Positions 25,990-33,813 of a stretch of 64,000 bases of DNA are shown one piece after another (the first letter of the stretch is position 1; every line of letters begins with the position of its first letter). The DNA comes from Marisalimonas sp016777705 (GTDB lineage: Bacteria > Pseudomonadota > Alphaproteobacteria > Puniceispirillales > Marisalimonadaceae): positions 1,426,001-1,490,000 of the forward strand of contig NZ_CP159808.1 of assembly GCF_047717795.1 (NCBI RefSeq). Direction: 5' to 3'. A program made the translations under genes and the position numbers. Under the pieces are notes generated by a model that was given only the letters and a program-made list of their open reading frames with translations, did not search any database and had not been told where the DNA came from.

Positions 25990-26244
25990 ATGGAAAATAC
26001 ATTTTTAGCAAGAGCCAATCAATTTATCTCAACTGTTTTTGACAAGATTGCAGTATCAAGAACTAGACAAGCTTTAATAAGCTTAGATGACCGTACATTA
26101 GCTGATATTGGATACACAAGACAACAAGTTTTAAATGGTGACTTCTTTAACATAACTGACGTTGTAGACTTCCCTGCAGGTAGCTTAGGTCTAACTAAGT
26201 CTGTTAAGCAAGACAATAAGGTAGAAGACAAAGAAGCCGCTTAA
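25990..26244 (+). CDS. DUF1127 (YjiS-like) small protein
   Basis: An 84-residue protein with the DUF1127 core at about residues 22-47: 'SRTRQALISLDDRTLADIGYTR'. This is the basic helical motif seen in YjiS and in CcaF1 of Rhodobacter, which is reported to be an RNA-binding protein. A C-terminal extension of about 35 residues ends in an acidic tail (VEDKEAA). It is immediately followed by hairpins with anti-Shine-Dalgarno loops and a strong terminator, the arrangement known for cuckoo/CcsR RNAs in alphaproteobacteria. The protein and RNAs are probably transcribed together and the RNAs released by processing. Confidence 0.88.
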   Translation: MENTFLARANQFISTVFDKIAVSRTRQALISLDDRTLADIGYTRQQVLNGDFFNITDVVDFPAGSLGLTKSVKQDNKVEDKEAA

Positions 26245-26251
26245 AGGTTTA

Positions 26252-26389
26252 ACAATTAATATTCGTAATTCCTCCCTTGAATATTAATAAAGATGGTGAC
26301 ATAACATAAAGCTAATACTCCTCCCCCAAGGTAGCTATTATGTCATCTCATTAACAAAGGACGAAGGACCCCCATCCTTCGTCCTTTTT
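26252..26389 (+). ncRNA. Cuckoo/CcsR-like anti-Shine-Dalgarno small RNA region
   Basis: Hairpin 1: a perfect 10-bp stem, 26255-26264 with 26279-26288, whose 14-base loop contains CCTCCC. Hairpin 2: an outer stem 26295-26304 with 26338-26347 (TGACATAA/TTATGTCA plus two pairs) and an inner stem AGCTA/TAGCT (26310-26314/26332-26336); its loop holds CTCCTCCCCC. A terminator hairpin follows. Loops with CUCCUCCC downstream of a DUF1127 gene match the cuckoo/CcsR family, proposed to pair with mRNA ribosome sites or to titrate ribosomes. Whether one or two mature RNAs exist is not shown. Confidence 0.75.
26356..26389 (+). terminator. Strong intrinsic terminator of the DUF1127/sRNA unit
   Basis: A 13-bp perfect stem (AAAGGACGAAGGA at 26356-26368 with TCCTTCGTCCTTT at 26375-26387), the loop CCCCCA and a run of Ts. 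It is one of the strongest stems in the window and closes the DUF1127 and small-RNA transcript. Confidence 0.93.
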
Positions 26390-26391
26390 AT

Positions 26392-26428
26392 TTGATAAGA
26401 TTGTAAATAACCTTATTCTAAGGTTATT
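26392..26428 (+). promoter_or_regulatory. Candidate promoter with overlapping palindromic operator for the cupin gene
   Basis: TTGATA (26392-26397), a 16-base spacer and TATTCT (26414-26419) resemble a sigma-70 promoter. A perfect 10-bp inverted repeat (AATAACCTTA at 26406-26415, TAAGGTTATT at 26419-26428, centre TTC) overlaps the -10. It ends 17 bases before the cupin ATG, with GGGAGA between. This is a likely repressor site or leader hairpin; no T-run follows, so it is not a terminator. Confidence 0.45.
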
Positions 26429-26445
26429 AATTGTGGGAGATTGAT

Positions 26446-26973
26446 ATGAACGATTTAATAAAACCAACTCTACCGGCAACTTATAATGGACCTAAGCCAC
26501 AAGGGGCTATTCCAGATATTTTTGTACAAGATAGCTTTTCCAAAGATGATGATAGATTATGGGTTCCATTGTCTCCCGGCCGTTGGTCGAGACCTTTATG
26601 TTTCAATATAAGTCAAGGTTACTGGGTACACTTAACAAAAGTAATTGGTGGTGGATTTTTATCTCGACACAGACATCCAGCTCCAGTTCATGGTTTTGTA
26701 ATCAAAGGGTCTTGGAGATACCTTGAACATGACTGGGTTGCAAAAGAAGGATCGTACTTATTTGAACCACCTGGAGAAATACATACTTTAGTAGTAGATC
26801 AAGATTGCGACGAAATGATTACTCTTTTCCATAATTCTGGCGCTTTACTCTATTGTGATGAAAATGGAAAAACTATAAATTCAACTGATGTTTTTGATAG
26901 GGTTGATGCTGCCAGAAAACATTTTGTAAAAGTAGGTTTAGGAGAAGATTATGTTAATCAATTTATTAGATAG
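26446..26973 (+). CDS. Cupin-domain protein (2,4'-dihydroxyacetophenone dioxygenase-like)
   Basis: A single cupin of about 175 residues. The first metal motif is 'GGGFLSRHRHPAPVHGFVIKG' and the second is 'EPPGEIHTLVV', supplying His ligands. The opening 'IPDIFVQDS', 'RLWVPLSPGRWSRPLCF' and 'GYWVHLTKV' resemble the 2,4'-dihydroxyacetophenone dioxygenase/ChrR-like cupins. Substrate and metal are unknown. ATG 26446 with GGGAGA upstream is preferred to the in-frame TTG at 26431. Its stop lies inside the 3' end of the convergent tctA gene (8-base overlap). Confidence 0.8.
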   Translation: MNDLIKPTLPATYNGPKPQGAIPDIFVQDSFSKDDDRLWVPLSPGRWSRPLCFNISQGYWVHLTKVIGGGFLSRHRHPAPVHGFVIKGSWRYLEHDWVAKEGSYLFEPPGEIHTLVVDQDCDEMITLFHNSGALLYCDENGKTINSTDVFDRVDAARKHFVKVGLGEDYVNQFIR

Positions 26974-28612
26974 TTTGTAGAGATATGGTCCTTTTATAAA
27001 TTAGAAAACTACCTGTTAATAATAAGATTGCTGCAATTATCATCCTCACTGGACTACCCATTAAAAACAAAGGAAAAGACAATACCATCATAGAAATTGG
27101 TACGTAAATTTTAGAAAACAAACTATCTTTGTTGGCATTTTGATAAAACGGAAATAATATCGATACTATTGCCATTAATAAAAAAAACAGCGACCAAGGT
27201 CTTGTTAAAAATAAAAAATAATCGTCACTAGTGCCTATAGCTCTAGCTATATTTAATTCTGCTAATTTCCCTAACACAACACCAAGGATCATAGGAGCCA
27301 AAGGGAAACCCAATTTTCTCATAAAATATCCAATAACCCCAAAACCAAACATTACCCATATATCAAAAGTTATATTATGAAGAGCAAAAACTCCAATCGC
27401 ACAATAAGCTAAAATTACAGAAGCAAGAACGTACATTGGAATTCTTGTTACAAGTAAAAATAATTTCAAAGAAAATGCTTGTAAACCAACCATAAAAAAA
27501 TGAGCCGCAAAAAATGCAATAAAAACACCGTAGGCTAACATAGGTTCATCTTGAATAAATGAAGGGCCTGGAATTATATTATGAATCATTAACGCACCAA
27601 GCATTACAGCAGTAACAATATCACCAGGAATGCCTAATGCCATCATCATTATTAACGCTCCACCAGCAGTAGCATTATTAGCAGATTCAGGAGCAATAAT
27701 TCCATCTACGGCGCCTTTACCAAACTCATCTCTATTTTTTGCTGCTTTCTTTGCCTGGTCATAAGCTAAAATATTAGAAATAGATCCTCCAGCAGCAGGG
27801 AGGATACCAGTAAAAATACCTATAAAACTTGATCTAAATAAATTAATCCAATTTCTAATAACTAAGGCAATTGCTTTTCTATGTTCAACTCTTACAGGAT
27901 CAGCTGTTTTTGCCATTAATGGAGCTTTTGCCTTTTTACTGTCTTCTACATCGCTCAATAATTGAGAAAACGCAAATAAACCAATTAATACAGGCAAAAA
28001 AGCAAACCCTTGTCTAATGTAATCAGATCCAAATGCAAACCTTGCTACTCCATTTATCTCATCTTCACCAACGCATGCAGCGAACAGTCCTAATAATCCC
28101 GCAATTAAACCCTTTACCATATTATCACCAGAAAGGCTGACGGTTATAGTTAATGCAAAAATTATTAAAGAAAAATAATCCCAGGGTCCAAATTCAAGAC
28201 CAAGAAAAGCAAGTTGTGGAGCTAAAGCAACTAAAATTACGGCACTAATCATACCTCCAAAAAAAGAAGACCAAAGTCCCAACCCTAAAGCTAAACCAGG
28301 CTTACCAGCTCTGACCATAGGAAAGCCATCAAACGTTGTAGCAACCGAGGACGGTGTTCCAGGTATGCCTGTTAACATACCAGACATTAACCCTCCAGAT
28401 AGTCCCCCTACAAAAACACCCATCATTGTTGCGAGACCTTGAATAGGGCTCATCCCAAAAGTGAAAGGTAAAGTAAGAATAACACCCATAGCAATCGTAA
28501 AACCAGGTATCGCACCAGCTAATAGCCCAGCTAATGTTCCAATGGCCATTAAACCTAATGTCAAAGGGTCAAGTAATACTGATGCACCTGCCTGAAGAAT
28601 GATGTCAAACAT
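26966..28612 (-). CDS. tctA: Tripartite tricarboxylate transporter, large permease TctA
   Basis: A 548-residue membrane protein with about 12 or more helices and the family signatures 'GLLAGAIPGFTIAMGVILTLP', 'GLSGGLMSGMLTGIPGTPS', 'TGILPAAGGSISNILAYD' and ESANNATAGGALIMMMALGIPGD. It is the large membrane subunit of a secondary TTT importer for carboxylates captured by the TctC receptor. It is somewhat longer than usual (about 500), with extra hydrophobic sequence at the C-terminus. It lies 9 bases after tctB. Confidence 0.95.
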   Translation of the reverse strand: MFDIILQAGASVLLDPLTLGLMAIGTLAGLLAGAIPGFTIAMGVILTLPFTFGMSPIQGLATMMGVFVGGLSGGLMSGMLTGIPGTPSSVATTFDGFPMVRAGKPGLALGLGLWSSFFGGMISAVILVALAPQLAFLGLEFGPWDYFSLIIFALTITVSLSGDNMVKGLIAGLLGLFAACVGEDEINGVARFAFGSDYIRQGFAFLPVLIGLFAFSQLLSDVEDSKKAKAPLMAKTADPVRVEHRKAIALVIRNWINLFRSSFIGIFTGILPAAGGSISNILAYDQAKKAAKNRDEFGKGAVDGIIAPESANNATAGGALIMMMALGIPGDIVTAVMLGALMIHNIIPGPSFIQDEPMLAYGVFIAFFAAHFFMVGLQAFSLKLFLLVTRIPMYVLASVILAYCAIGVFALHNITFDIWVMFGFGVIGYFMRKLGFPLAPMILGVVLGKLAELNIARAIGTSDDYFLFLTRPWSLFFLLMAIVSILFPFYQNANKDSLFSKIYVPISMMVLSFPLFLMGSPVRMIIAAILLLTGSFLIYKRTISLQTI

Positions 28613-28621
28613 TATCTATAC

Positions 28622-29110
28622 CTACCAAACACGTAAAATTTCTCCTTCAGGTAACATTACCCTTAAACCAAATGTAAAAACCATCCACATAAAGCCAATG
28701 CTTAAAACAGAAATTAATAAGTGTTTGACACCTAATTTAATAGAAAAACCACCTAATAGAGTTAATAAACCAAAAACAAAGACTATCCCTCCTAAAAGCA
28801 TCCCAAGATAATCTAACGTTGATAGGAAAAATATAAACATTCCAAAGCACAACAGTGCATTTTTAAACTTTAAAAAATTAATTTTAAACTTGCTATTGTC
28901 CTTATGGTCTTCTGTTTTAAATTGAAAATATGATTTGCCTAGCATTACTGAAGACATGACTACCAACATCCATAAAACAACTCTTGGCCAGGCATCTGCT
29001 TTCATACCTTCAAATCCAAGGTCTCTGATATTTGAAGCATCATTTATCATAATGCCAGAGAAGCAAAGTAAGAAAATTGCAATTATTAAATCTGATTTAT
29101 TATTCGTCAT
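28622..29110 (-). CDS. tctB: Tripartite tricarboxylate transporter, small permease TctB
   Basis: A 162-residue protein with four hydrophobic helices (about 8-26, 40-58, 83-120 region and 128-155). It matches TctB: 'FEGMKADAWPRVVLWMLVVM' after TM1 and 'GIVFVFGLLTLLGG' before the last pair. It is the small membrane subunit partnering TctA. An intrinsic terminator separates it from tctC upstream, so tctBA probably depends on read-through. Confidence 0.88.
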   Translation of the reverse strand: MTNNKSDLIIAIFLLCFSGIMINDASNIRDLGFEGMKADAWPRVVLWMLVVMSSVMLGKSYFQFKTEDHKDNSKFKINFLKFKNALLCFGMFIFFLSTLDYLGMLLGGIVFVFGLLTLLGGFSIKLGVKHLLISVLSIGFMWMVFTFGLRVMLPEGEILRVW

Positions 29111-29120
29111 AATTATTCCG

Positions 29121-29153
29121 AAAAAAACTCAGAGAGAAACTTCTCTCTGAGTT
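29121..29153 (-). terminator. Intrinsic terminator between tctC and tctBA
   Basis: A 12-13-bp perfect stem (29126-29138 with 29141-29153, ACTCAGAGAGAA and its complement) followed on the minus strand by seven Ts. It lies in the 50-base gap directly after the tctC stop. This position would let the receptor be made in excess of the permease subunits. Confidence 0.9.
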
Positions 29154-29160
29154 GTAAAAG

Positions 29161-30135
29161 TTATTTTCTTTTATATACACCAACTTTTTTTGCAATTGGT
29201 AACCATTTATCATAAGTAGCTTGAAAATGATCTGTATAATCTTTTGCACCTTTGTAAGTAATTAATATACCCTTTTTATGCATTGCATCTTTAAAATCAC
29301 TGTCTGCAGCAGCACCTTTTAGCATTGCAGCATAATGATCAATAATTGCTTTTGATGTGCCTTTAGGAGCAACGACACCTCTTTCAACAGCATATACGAG
29401 ATCATAGCCTTGTTCTTGCGCTGTTTTCATACCTGGAATTTGGTCTAATCTTGCTGGGTTTGTAACACCTAAGGCCTTTAATTTACCAGCCTTAATGTAT
29501 TTAATGGCAGCCGCTAAATTGATTTCTCCAAGTTTTATATTGTCAGCTAAAAGAGCTGTCATTCTTTGCTTAGTACCGTCATAAGAAACATGCTTGAATT
29601 TCACACCTGCTGCGTCTTCTAATAATAAGAATACAAATTGACTAGTAGAACCAAAAGTTCCCCCAGCAGTAATACTTCCTGGGTTTTTCTTAGCCGCAGA
29701 TACCAACTCAGTTAAATTAGTATAAGGAGTGTTTACATTAGCTCCAATAATTGAAGGAGTAGAGGTTACCATCGAAACTGGCTCAAAGGCATCCCAAGTA
29801 ATATCAATTCTACCAGTAAAATAGCTAGTTATTGCACTTTGGTGAATCGCGAATAATGTACACCCATCAGGCTTTGCTTTTGCCGCTTGCTTAGCACCTT
29901 TGTTTCCACCTTGACCACCAACGTTTACAACTTGTAATTGTGGCTTAGCTCCATTCTTATTAACCTTCTCTACGATTTGACGGAAGATTATATCAGTTCC
30001 ACCACCAGCTCCCCAAGGAACAATAAGTTTGGCTGTACCACATGGAATATCTGGAGCAGCAAAAGCGCCCGTTGCTGAGAAAGCAAGAAAAGCTACACCA
30101 GCTATTCCCACTTTAAATATATTTTTTATAGACAT
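29161..30135 (-). CDS. tctC: TTT-family periplasmic substrate-binding receptor TctC
   Basis: A 324-residue secreted protein. The signal peptide 'FKVGIAGVAFLAFSATGAFA' has a likely cut after AFA. It matches the Bug/TctC receptor fold: 'IVPWGAGGGTDIIFRQI', 'VVNVGGQGGNKGAKQAA', 'GTFGSTSQFVFLLLEDAAG', 'VSYDGTKQRMTALLADNI' and 'ERGVVAPKGTS'. It captures a carboxylate for TctAB; the exact ligand is unknown. ATG 30135 has GGAG about 8 bases upstream; the GTG four codons earlier overlaps that site and is unlikely. Confidence 0.93.
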   Translation of the reverse strand: MSIKNIFKVGIAGVAFLAFSATGAFAAPDIPCGTAKLIVPWGAGGGTDIIFRQIVEKVNKNGAKPQLQVVNVGGQGGNKGAKQAAKAKPDGCTLFAIHQSAITSYFTGRIDITWDAFEPVSMVTSTPSIIGANVNTPYTNLTELVSAAKKNPGSITAGGTFGSTSQFVFLLLEDAAGVKFKHVSYDGTKQRMTALLADNIKLGEINLAAAIKYIKAGKLKALGVTNPARLDQIPGMKTAQEQGYDLVYAVERGVVAPKGTSKAIIDHYAAMLKGAAADSDFKDAMHKKGILITYKGAKDYTDHFQATYDKWLPIAKKVGVYKRK

Positions 30136-30234
30136 TGTTATCTCCACAAATATGTTTAATTTATCAATGTGTAATATTCACTTAGATGCAGCTTAAGAGT
30201 CAAACGTTTAATATTTTTTTATAGGACAAAGTTG

Positions 30235-32040
30235 ATGAAATTTACTACAAGACCTCAAATTGTTGGAAATTTTGGCATAGTAACCTCAACGCACTGGATT
30301 GCTTCAGCAGTAGGTATGTCTATTTTGGAAAAAGGAGGAAATGCATTTGATGCAGGAGTTGCAACTGGCTTCGCGCTTCAAGTTGTGGAACCACATTTGA
30401 ATGGTCCCGGTGGTGAAGTTCCACTGATATTAGCACCTTACAATAAGGATCCCATTGTTATATGTGGACAAGGGATAGCTCCAAAAGCAGCTAGTTTAAA
30501 AACTTTTAAAGATATGGATTTAAATATAGTTCCCGGAAGCGGTTTATTACCAGCCGTAGTACCTGGTGCTTTTGATGCTTGGATGCTTTTACTATTAAAT
30601 TTTGGAACGATGACATTAAGAGAAGTTTTAGAACCTGCAATAAGCATAGCTATAAAAGGTTATCCCCTAGTTCCAAACATAATAAATACTATAAAGTCTG
30701 TTGAGCAGTTATTCAAAGACGAGTGGACAAGCTCTGCAGAAATTTATCTTCCTAAAGGAAATTTACCTCAGGAAGGTGATTTTTTTACAAATAAAAAAAT
30801 GGCTGAAACTTACCTAAGAATTATCAATGAAGCTGAAGCGAAATCCAAAGATAAAAAAGAACAAATACAACAAGCAAGAAATATTTGGAGTAAGGGATTT
30901 ATTGCTGAAGAAATAGATAATTATTGTAAAAACAACAGTGTAATGGACACAACAGAGAAAAGACATAAAGGCTTGCTAACTGCAGATGATTTGGCTGATT
31001 GGTCAGCTACAATTGAAAAACCATGTTCATATAATTATAAAAATTATACTGTCTGCAAAACTGGTCCGTGGGGGCAAGGACCTACTTTTCTGCAGCAGTT
31101 AGCACTATTAAAAAACTTTGATTTGGATGCACTTGATGAAAAGTCACCAGAGTTTGTTCATCTAGTTGTCGAAGCAACAAAGCTAGCTTTTGCAGATAGA
31201 GAAGCCTTTTACGGAGATACTAATTTCAATGAAGTGCCTATGGAAACTTTATTAAGTGAAGATTACAACAAAGATCGAAGAAATTTAATTACTGATCATG
31301 CCTCAATGGAAGTAAGGCCAGGAAATATTCCTGGGTTTGGAGGCAATGTTGTAGTAAGGCCAAAAGGACAAACCTCAGAATCTTTTTCAAAGTTTGATAT
31401 AGGTGAACCTACAGTTGCCAGATTTGACGAACCTTTACCAAACAGTTTAGGCGAGACTAAAGGAGACACCACTCACTTTGACATAATAGATAAATGGGGC
31501 AATATGATAGCAGGTACGCCCAGTGGCGGCTGGTTACAAAGTTCTCCTATTATTCCAAACCTTGGTTTTTGCTTATCTAATAGAGGGCAAATGTTTTGGC
31601 TAGATAAAAATTCACCAGCATGCATTGGGCCAAAGAGACGACCAAGAACTACATTGTCACCTAGTTTAGCCCTTAAAGATGGATCTCCGTATATGGTATT
31701 TGGCACTCCTGGCGGTGATCAACAAGACCAATGGTCGCTTCATTTATTCCTTCGGCATGTTCACTTTGGACTCAATCTTCAAGAGGCAATTGATGCTCCT
31801 GGTTTTAGCACTGCTCACTTTCCAAATTCTTTTTATCCTAGGGAAACAGACATCGGTCATTTAGCCGTTGAAGGAAGATTCCCAAAAGAAACTATTGATG
31901 AGCTCCTTAAAAAAGGTCATAAAGTTTCTGTAGATTCAGATTGGAGCCTTGGAAGAATGACTGCTGCTTCAATGGAGAATGGAATTTTAAAAGGTGCAGC
32001 AAATCCTAGATTTATGCAAGGATATGCAATTGGAAGATAA
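30235..32040 (+). CDS. ggt: Gamma-glutamyltransferase family protein, no signal peptide
   Basis: A 601-residue Ntn-hydrolase with the GGT plan: 'STHWIASAVGMSILEKGGNAFDA' near the N-terminus, 'VEPHLNGPGGEVPL', and the autoprocessing site GDTTHFDIIDKWGN with the catalytic Thr at about residue 412. It continues with 'PSGGWLQSSPIIPNLGF' and 'RPRTTLSPSLALKDG'. Classical GGTs are secreted, but this one starts directly in the domain and is probably cytoplasmic, like amidase or acylase paralogues. The substrate could be a gamma-glutamyl compound other than glutathione. It is divergent from tctC across 99 bases. Confidence 0.88.
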   Translation: MKFTTRPQIVGNFGIVTSTHWIASAVGMSILEKGGNAFDAGVATGFALQVVEPHLNGPGGEVPLILAPYNKDPIVICGQGIAPKAASLKTFKDMDLNIVPGSGLLPAVVPGAFDAWMLLLLNFGTMTLREVLEPAISIAIKGYPLVPNIINTIKSVEQLFKDEWTSSAEIYLPKGNLPQEGDFFTNKKMAETYLRIINEAEAKSKDKKEQIQQARNIWSKGFIAEEIDNYCKNNSVMDTTEKRHKGLLTADDLADWSATIEKPCSYNYKNYTVCKTGPWGQGPTFLQQLALLKNFDLDALDEKSPEFVHLVVEATKLAFADREAFYGDTNFNEVPMETLLSEDYNKDRRNLITDHASMEVRPGNIPGFGGNVVVRPKGQTSESFSKFDIGEPTVARFDEPLPNSLGETKGDTTHFDIIDKWGNMIAGTPSGGWLQSSPIIPNLGFCLSNRGQMFWLDKNSPACIGPKRRPRTTLSPSLALKDGSPYMVFGTPGGDQQDQWSLHLFLRHVHFGLNLQEAIDAPGFSTAHFPNSFYPRETDIGHLAVEGRFPKETIDELLKKGHKVSVDSDWSLGRMTAASMENGILKGAANPRFMQGYAIGR

Positions 32041-32060
32041 CAAACTCAAGGTATAATATA

Positions 32061-32861
32061 ATGAAGGTAGGAATTGTTGGATTTGGCTCAATTGGTACTG
32101 AGGTTGCCAAAGCACTTATCATCGGTGTTGAGAATTTTTCTTTATATGGAGTTGTCTCAAGAAGCAAAAAAAACGTAGAAAGAAGAATATTACAACTTAA
32201 TCATCAAATCAAAATCTTTGAATTAGAAACACTAATACAAAAGTGTGATATTATCATTGATTGCGCTCCCAAGGAAGCTTTTAGAGAAATTGCAACTCAA
32301 TGTATCCAAAACAATAAAACATTAATAACTGTTAGTGGTGCTGGTATTCTTGATAATCTAGATTTAGAAGAAATGGCAAAAGAAAAAAATACACAAATTA
32401 TTTTAGCTACAGGTGCTATTTTAGGCCTGGATGCTCTTAGAGCAGCATCTGAATCTAAAATTAATTCAGTTAAGATGATAACAAGGAAACCACCAAATGC
32501 ACTCTCGAATGCCCCTTATGTAATAGAAAATGGAATTCAATTAGATAAATTATTAGCTTCAAAGCTAATATTCAAAGGATCTGCAACTGAAGGAGCAAAG
32601 GCCTTTCCAGCTAATGTAAACGTCGCAGCAGCGGTAGGTCTTGCTGGCATAGGTGCAGATAAAACTGAACTTGAAATATGGGCTGACCCTGATTTAGACA
32701 GAAATACACATAAAGTAGAAGTAGATGCGGACAGTGCTGTTTTTGAAATGTCTATACAAAATGTTCAAACTCCAGAAAATCCTGGTACTGGCAAAATTAC
32801 TGGCCTTAGTGTTATTGCCTGCTTAAGAGGTTTAAAATCACCTTTTAAAATAGGAACATAA
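32061..32861 (+). CDS. nadX: L-aspartate dehydrogenase (NadX family)
   Basis: A 266-residue NAD(P)-dependent dehydrogenase: GIVGFGSIGTEVAKAL (Rossmann), 'DIIIDCAPKEAFREIA', 'ILATGAILGLDALRAA', 'FKGSATEGAKAFPANVNVAAAVGLAGIG' and 'ENPGTGKITGLSVIACLRGL'. NadX makes iminoaspartate for NAD synthesis or deaminates aspartate and related amino acids. No nadA or nadC is nearby; it sits 20 bases after the GGT gene, which suggests amino-acid catabolism rather than NAD synthesis here. Confidence 0.88.
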   Translation: MKVGIVGFGSIGTEVAKALIIGVENFSLYGVVSRSKKNVERRILQLNHQIKIFELETLIQKCDIIIDCAPKEAFREIATQCIQNNKTLITVSGAGILDNLDLEEMAKEKNTQIILATGAILGLDALRAASESKINSVKMITRKPPNALSNAPYVIENGIQLDKLLASKLIFKGSATEGAKAFPANVNVAAAVGLAGIGADKTELEIWADPDLDRNTHKVEVDADSAVFEMSIQNVQTPENPGTGKITGLSVIACLRGLKSPFKIGT

Positions 32862-32863
32862 GA

Positions 32864-33778
32864 TTATGTCAAGTTTCTCTGATAAACATTCATCCTAACA
32901 TAACAAGACATTAATATAGGACAGTCAAAATTATATTTTTTACCTTTAGTAATTAAATCACCAAATATTTGTTCATGCTCTGTAAAAGAATTTTTTTCAA
33001 CATCTCTCTGCATTGATGCTTTTATTGGAGAACCAGAGATCGTAATTGTTTTTAAAATAATATCAGCTTCACTATCTTCGTAATCATATTTATATAACTG
33101 GGCTATTGATCTACACTCATTGAACAAATCAATAATTATTTTTTTACCAAAATCAGTTTTAACTATATCACCTAAACTACAACTAAAAAGAGTTGTAGCT
33201 CCAGCAACAGTTGAAATAAAAACCCATTTCTTCCACAAATCTAAATTAATATCATCACTCAAAGCCACATCAAACTTTGTTTTAGCACAAACTTCTGCAA
33301 ATTCTTTTAATGCATTATTTTTACTCAAATCTCTATTTCCAAAAGTAAGTTTTTTAAATTCACTAAAATGTTCTATTGTTCCATCTTTATTAACAGTAGA
33401 ACTGATATGAGCTACACCACCCATAACATTATCTTGGCCGAACTCTTCATCTAGCTTTTTCATATGAGTAACCCCATTTAAAAAAGGAATAATTATACCT
33501 CTACCTTTTGTAGAACGTAAATCAATTATAGCCTGATCTAAATCATAAGTTTTACATGAAATCAAAATAATATCATACACTGGTTTTAATTCGTCTGATA
33601 ATACCAATTTAGGGTCTAGGTTCAAATTCCCTAACGGACTAATTATTCTTAATCCATTAGCTTGTAATAAAGCTCTTCTTTTAGGTCTCACTAAAAATGT
33701 TACATCCGCTCCTATTTCGTGAAGGTGACCTCCAAAAAAACCACCTATTCCACCCACACCTAAAACTAATATTTTCAT
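32864..33778 (-). CDS. Ketopantoate reductase-like (PanE/ApbA family) oxidoreductase
   Basis: A 304-residue protein with the Rossmann motif LGVGGIGGFFGGHLHEIGA, 'FLVRPKRRALLQANGLRI', 'DIILISCKTYDLDQA', 'PFLNGVTHM' and the catalytic segment LWKKWVFISTVAGATTLF. The sequence is clearly different from the 18265-19185 paralogue. In alphaproteobacteria such paralogues commonly serve unknown 2-oxoacids. It is convergent with nadX (2 bases apart) and lies 35 bases downstream of the aldo/keto reductase. Confidence 0.82.
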   Translation of the reverse strand: MKILVLGVGGIGGFFGGHLHEIGADVTFLVRPKRRALLQANGLRIISPLGNLNLDPKLVLSDELKPVYDIILISCKTYDLDQAIIDLRSTKGRGIIIPFLNGVTHMKKLDEEFGQDNVMGGVAHISSTVNKDGTIEHFSEFKKLTFGNRDLSKNNALKEFAEVCAKTKFDVALSDDINLDLWKKWVFISTVAGATTLFSCSLGDIVKTDFGKKIIIDLFNECRSIAQLYKYDYEDSEADIILKTITISGSPIKASMQRDVEKNSFTEHEQIFGDLITKGKKYNFDCPILMSCYVRMNVYQRNLT

Positions 33779-33813
33779 TTTAACCTCAATTATTAAATTA
33801 AAAGATTTTTAAT

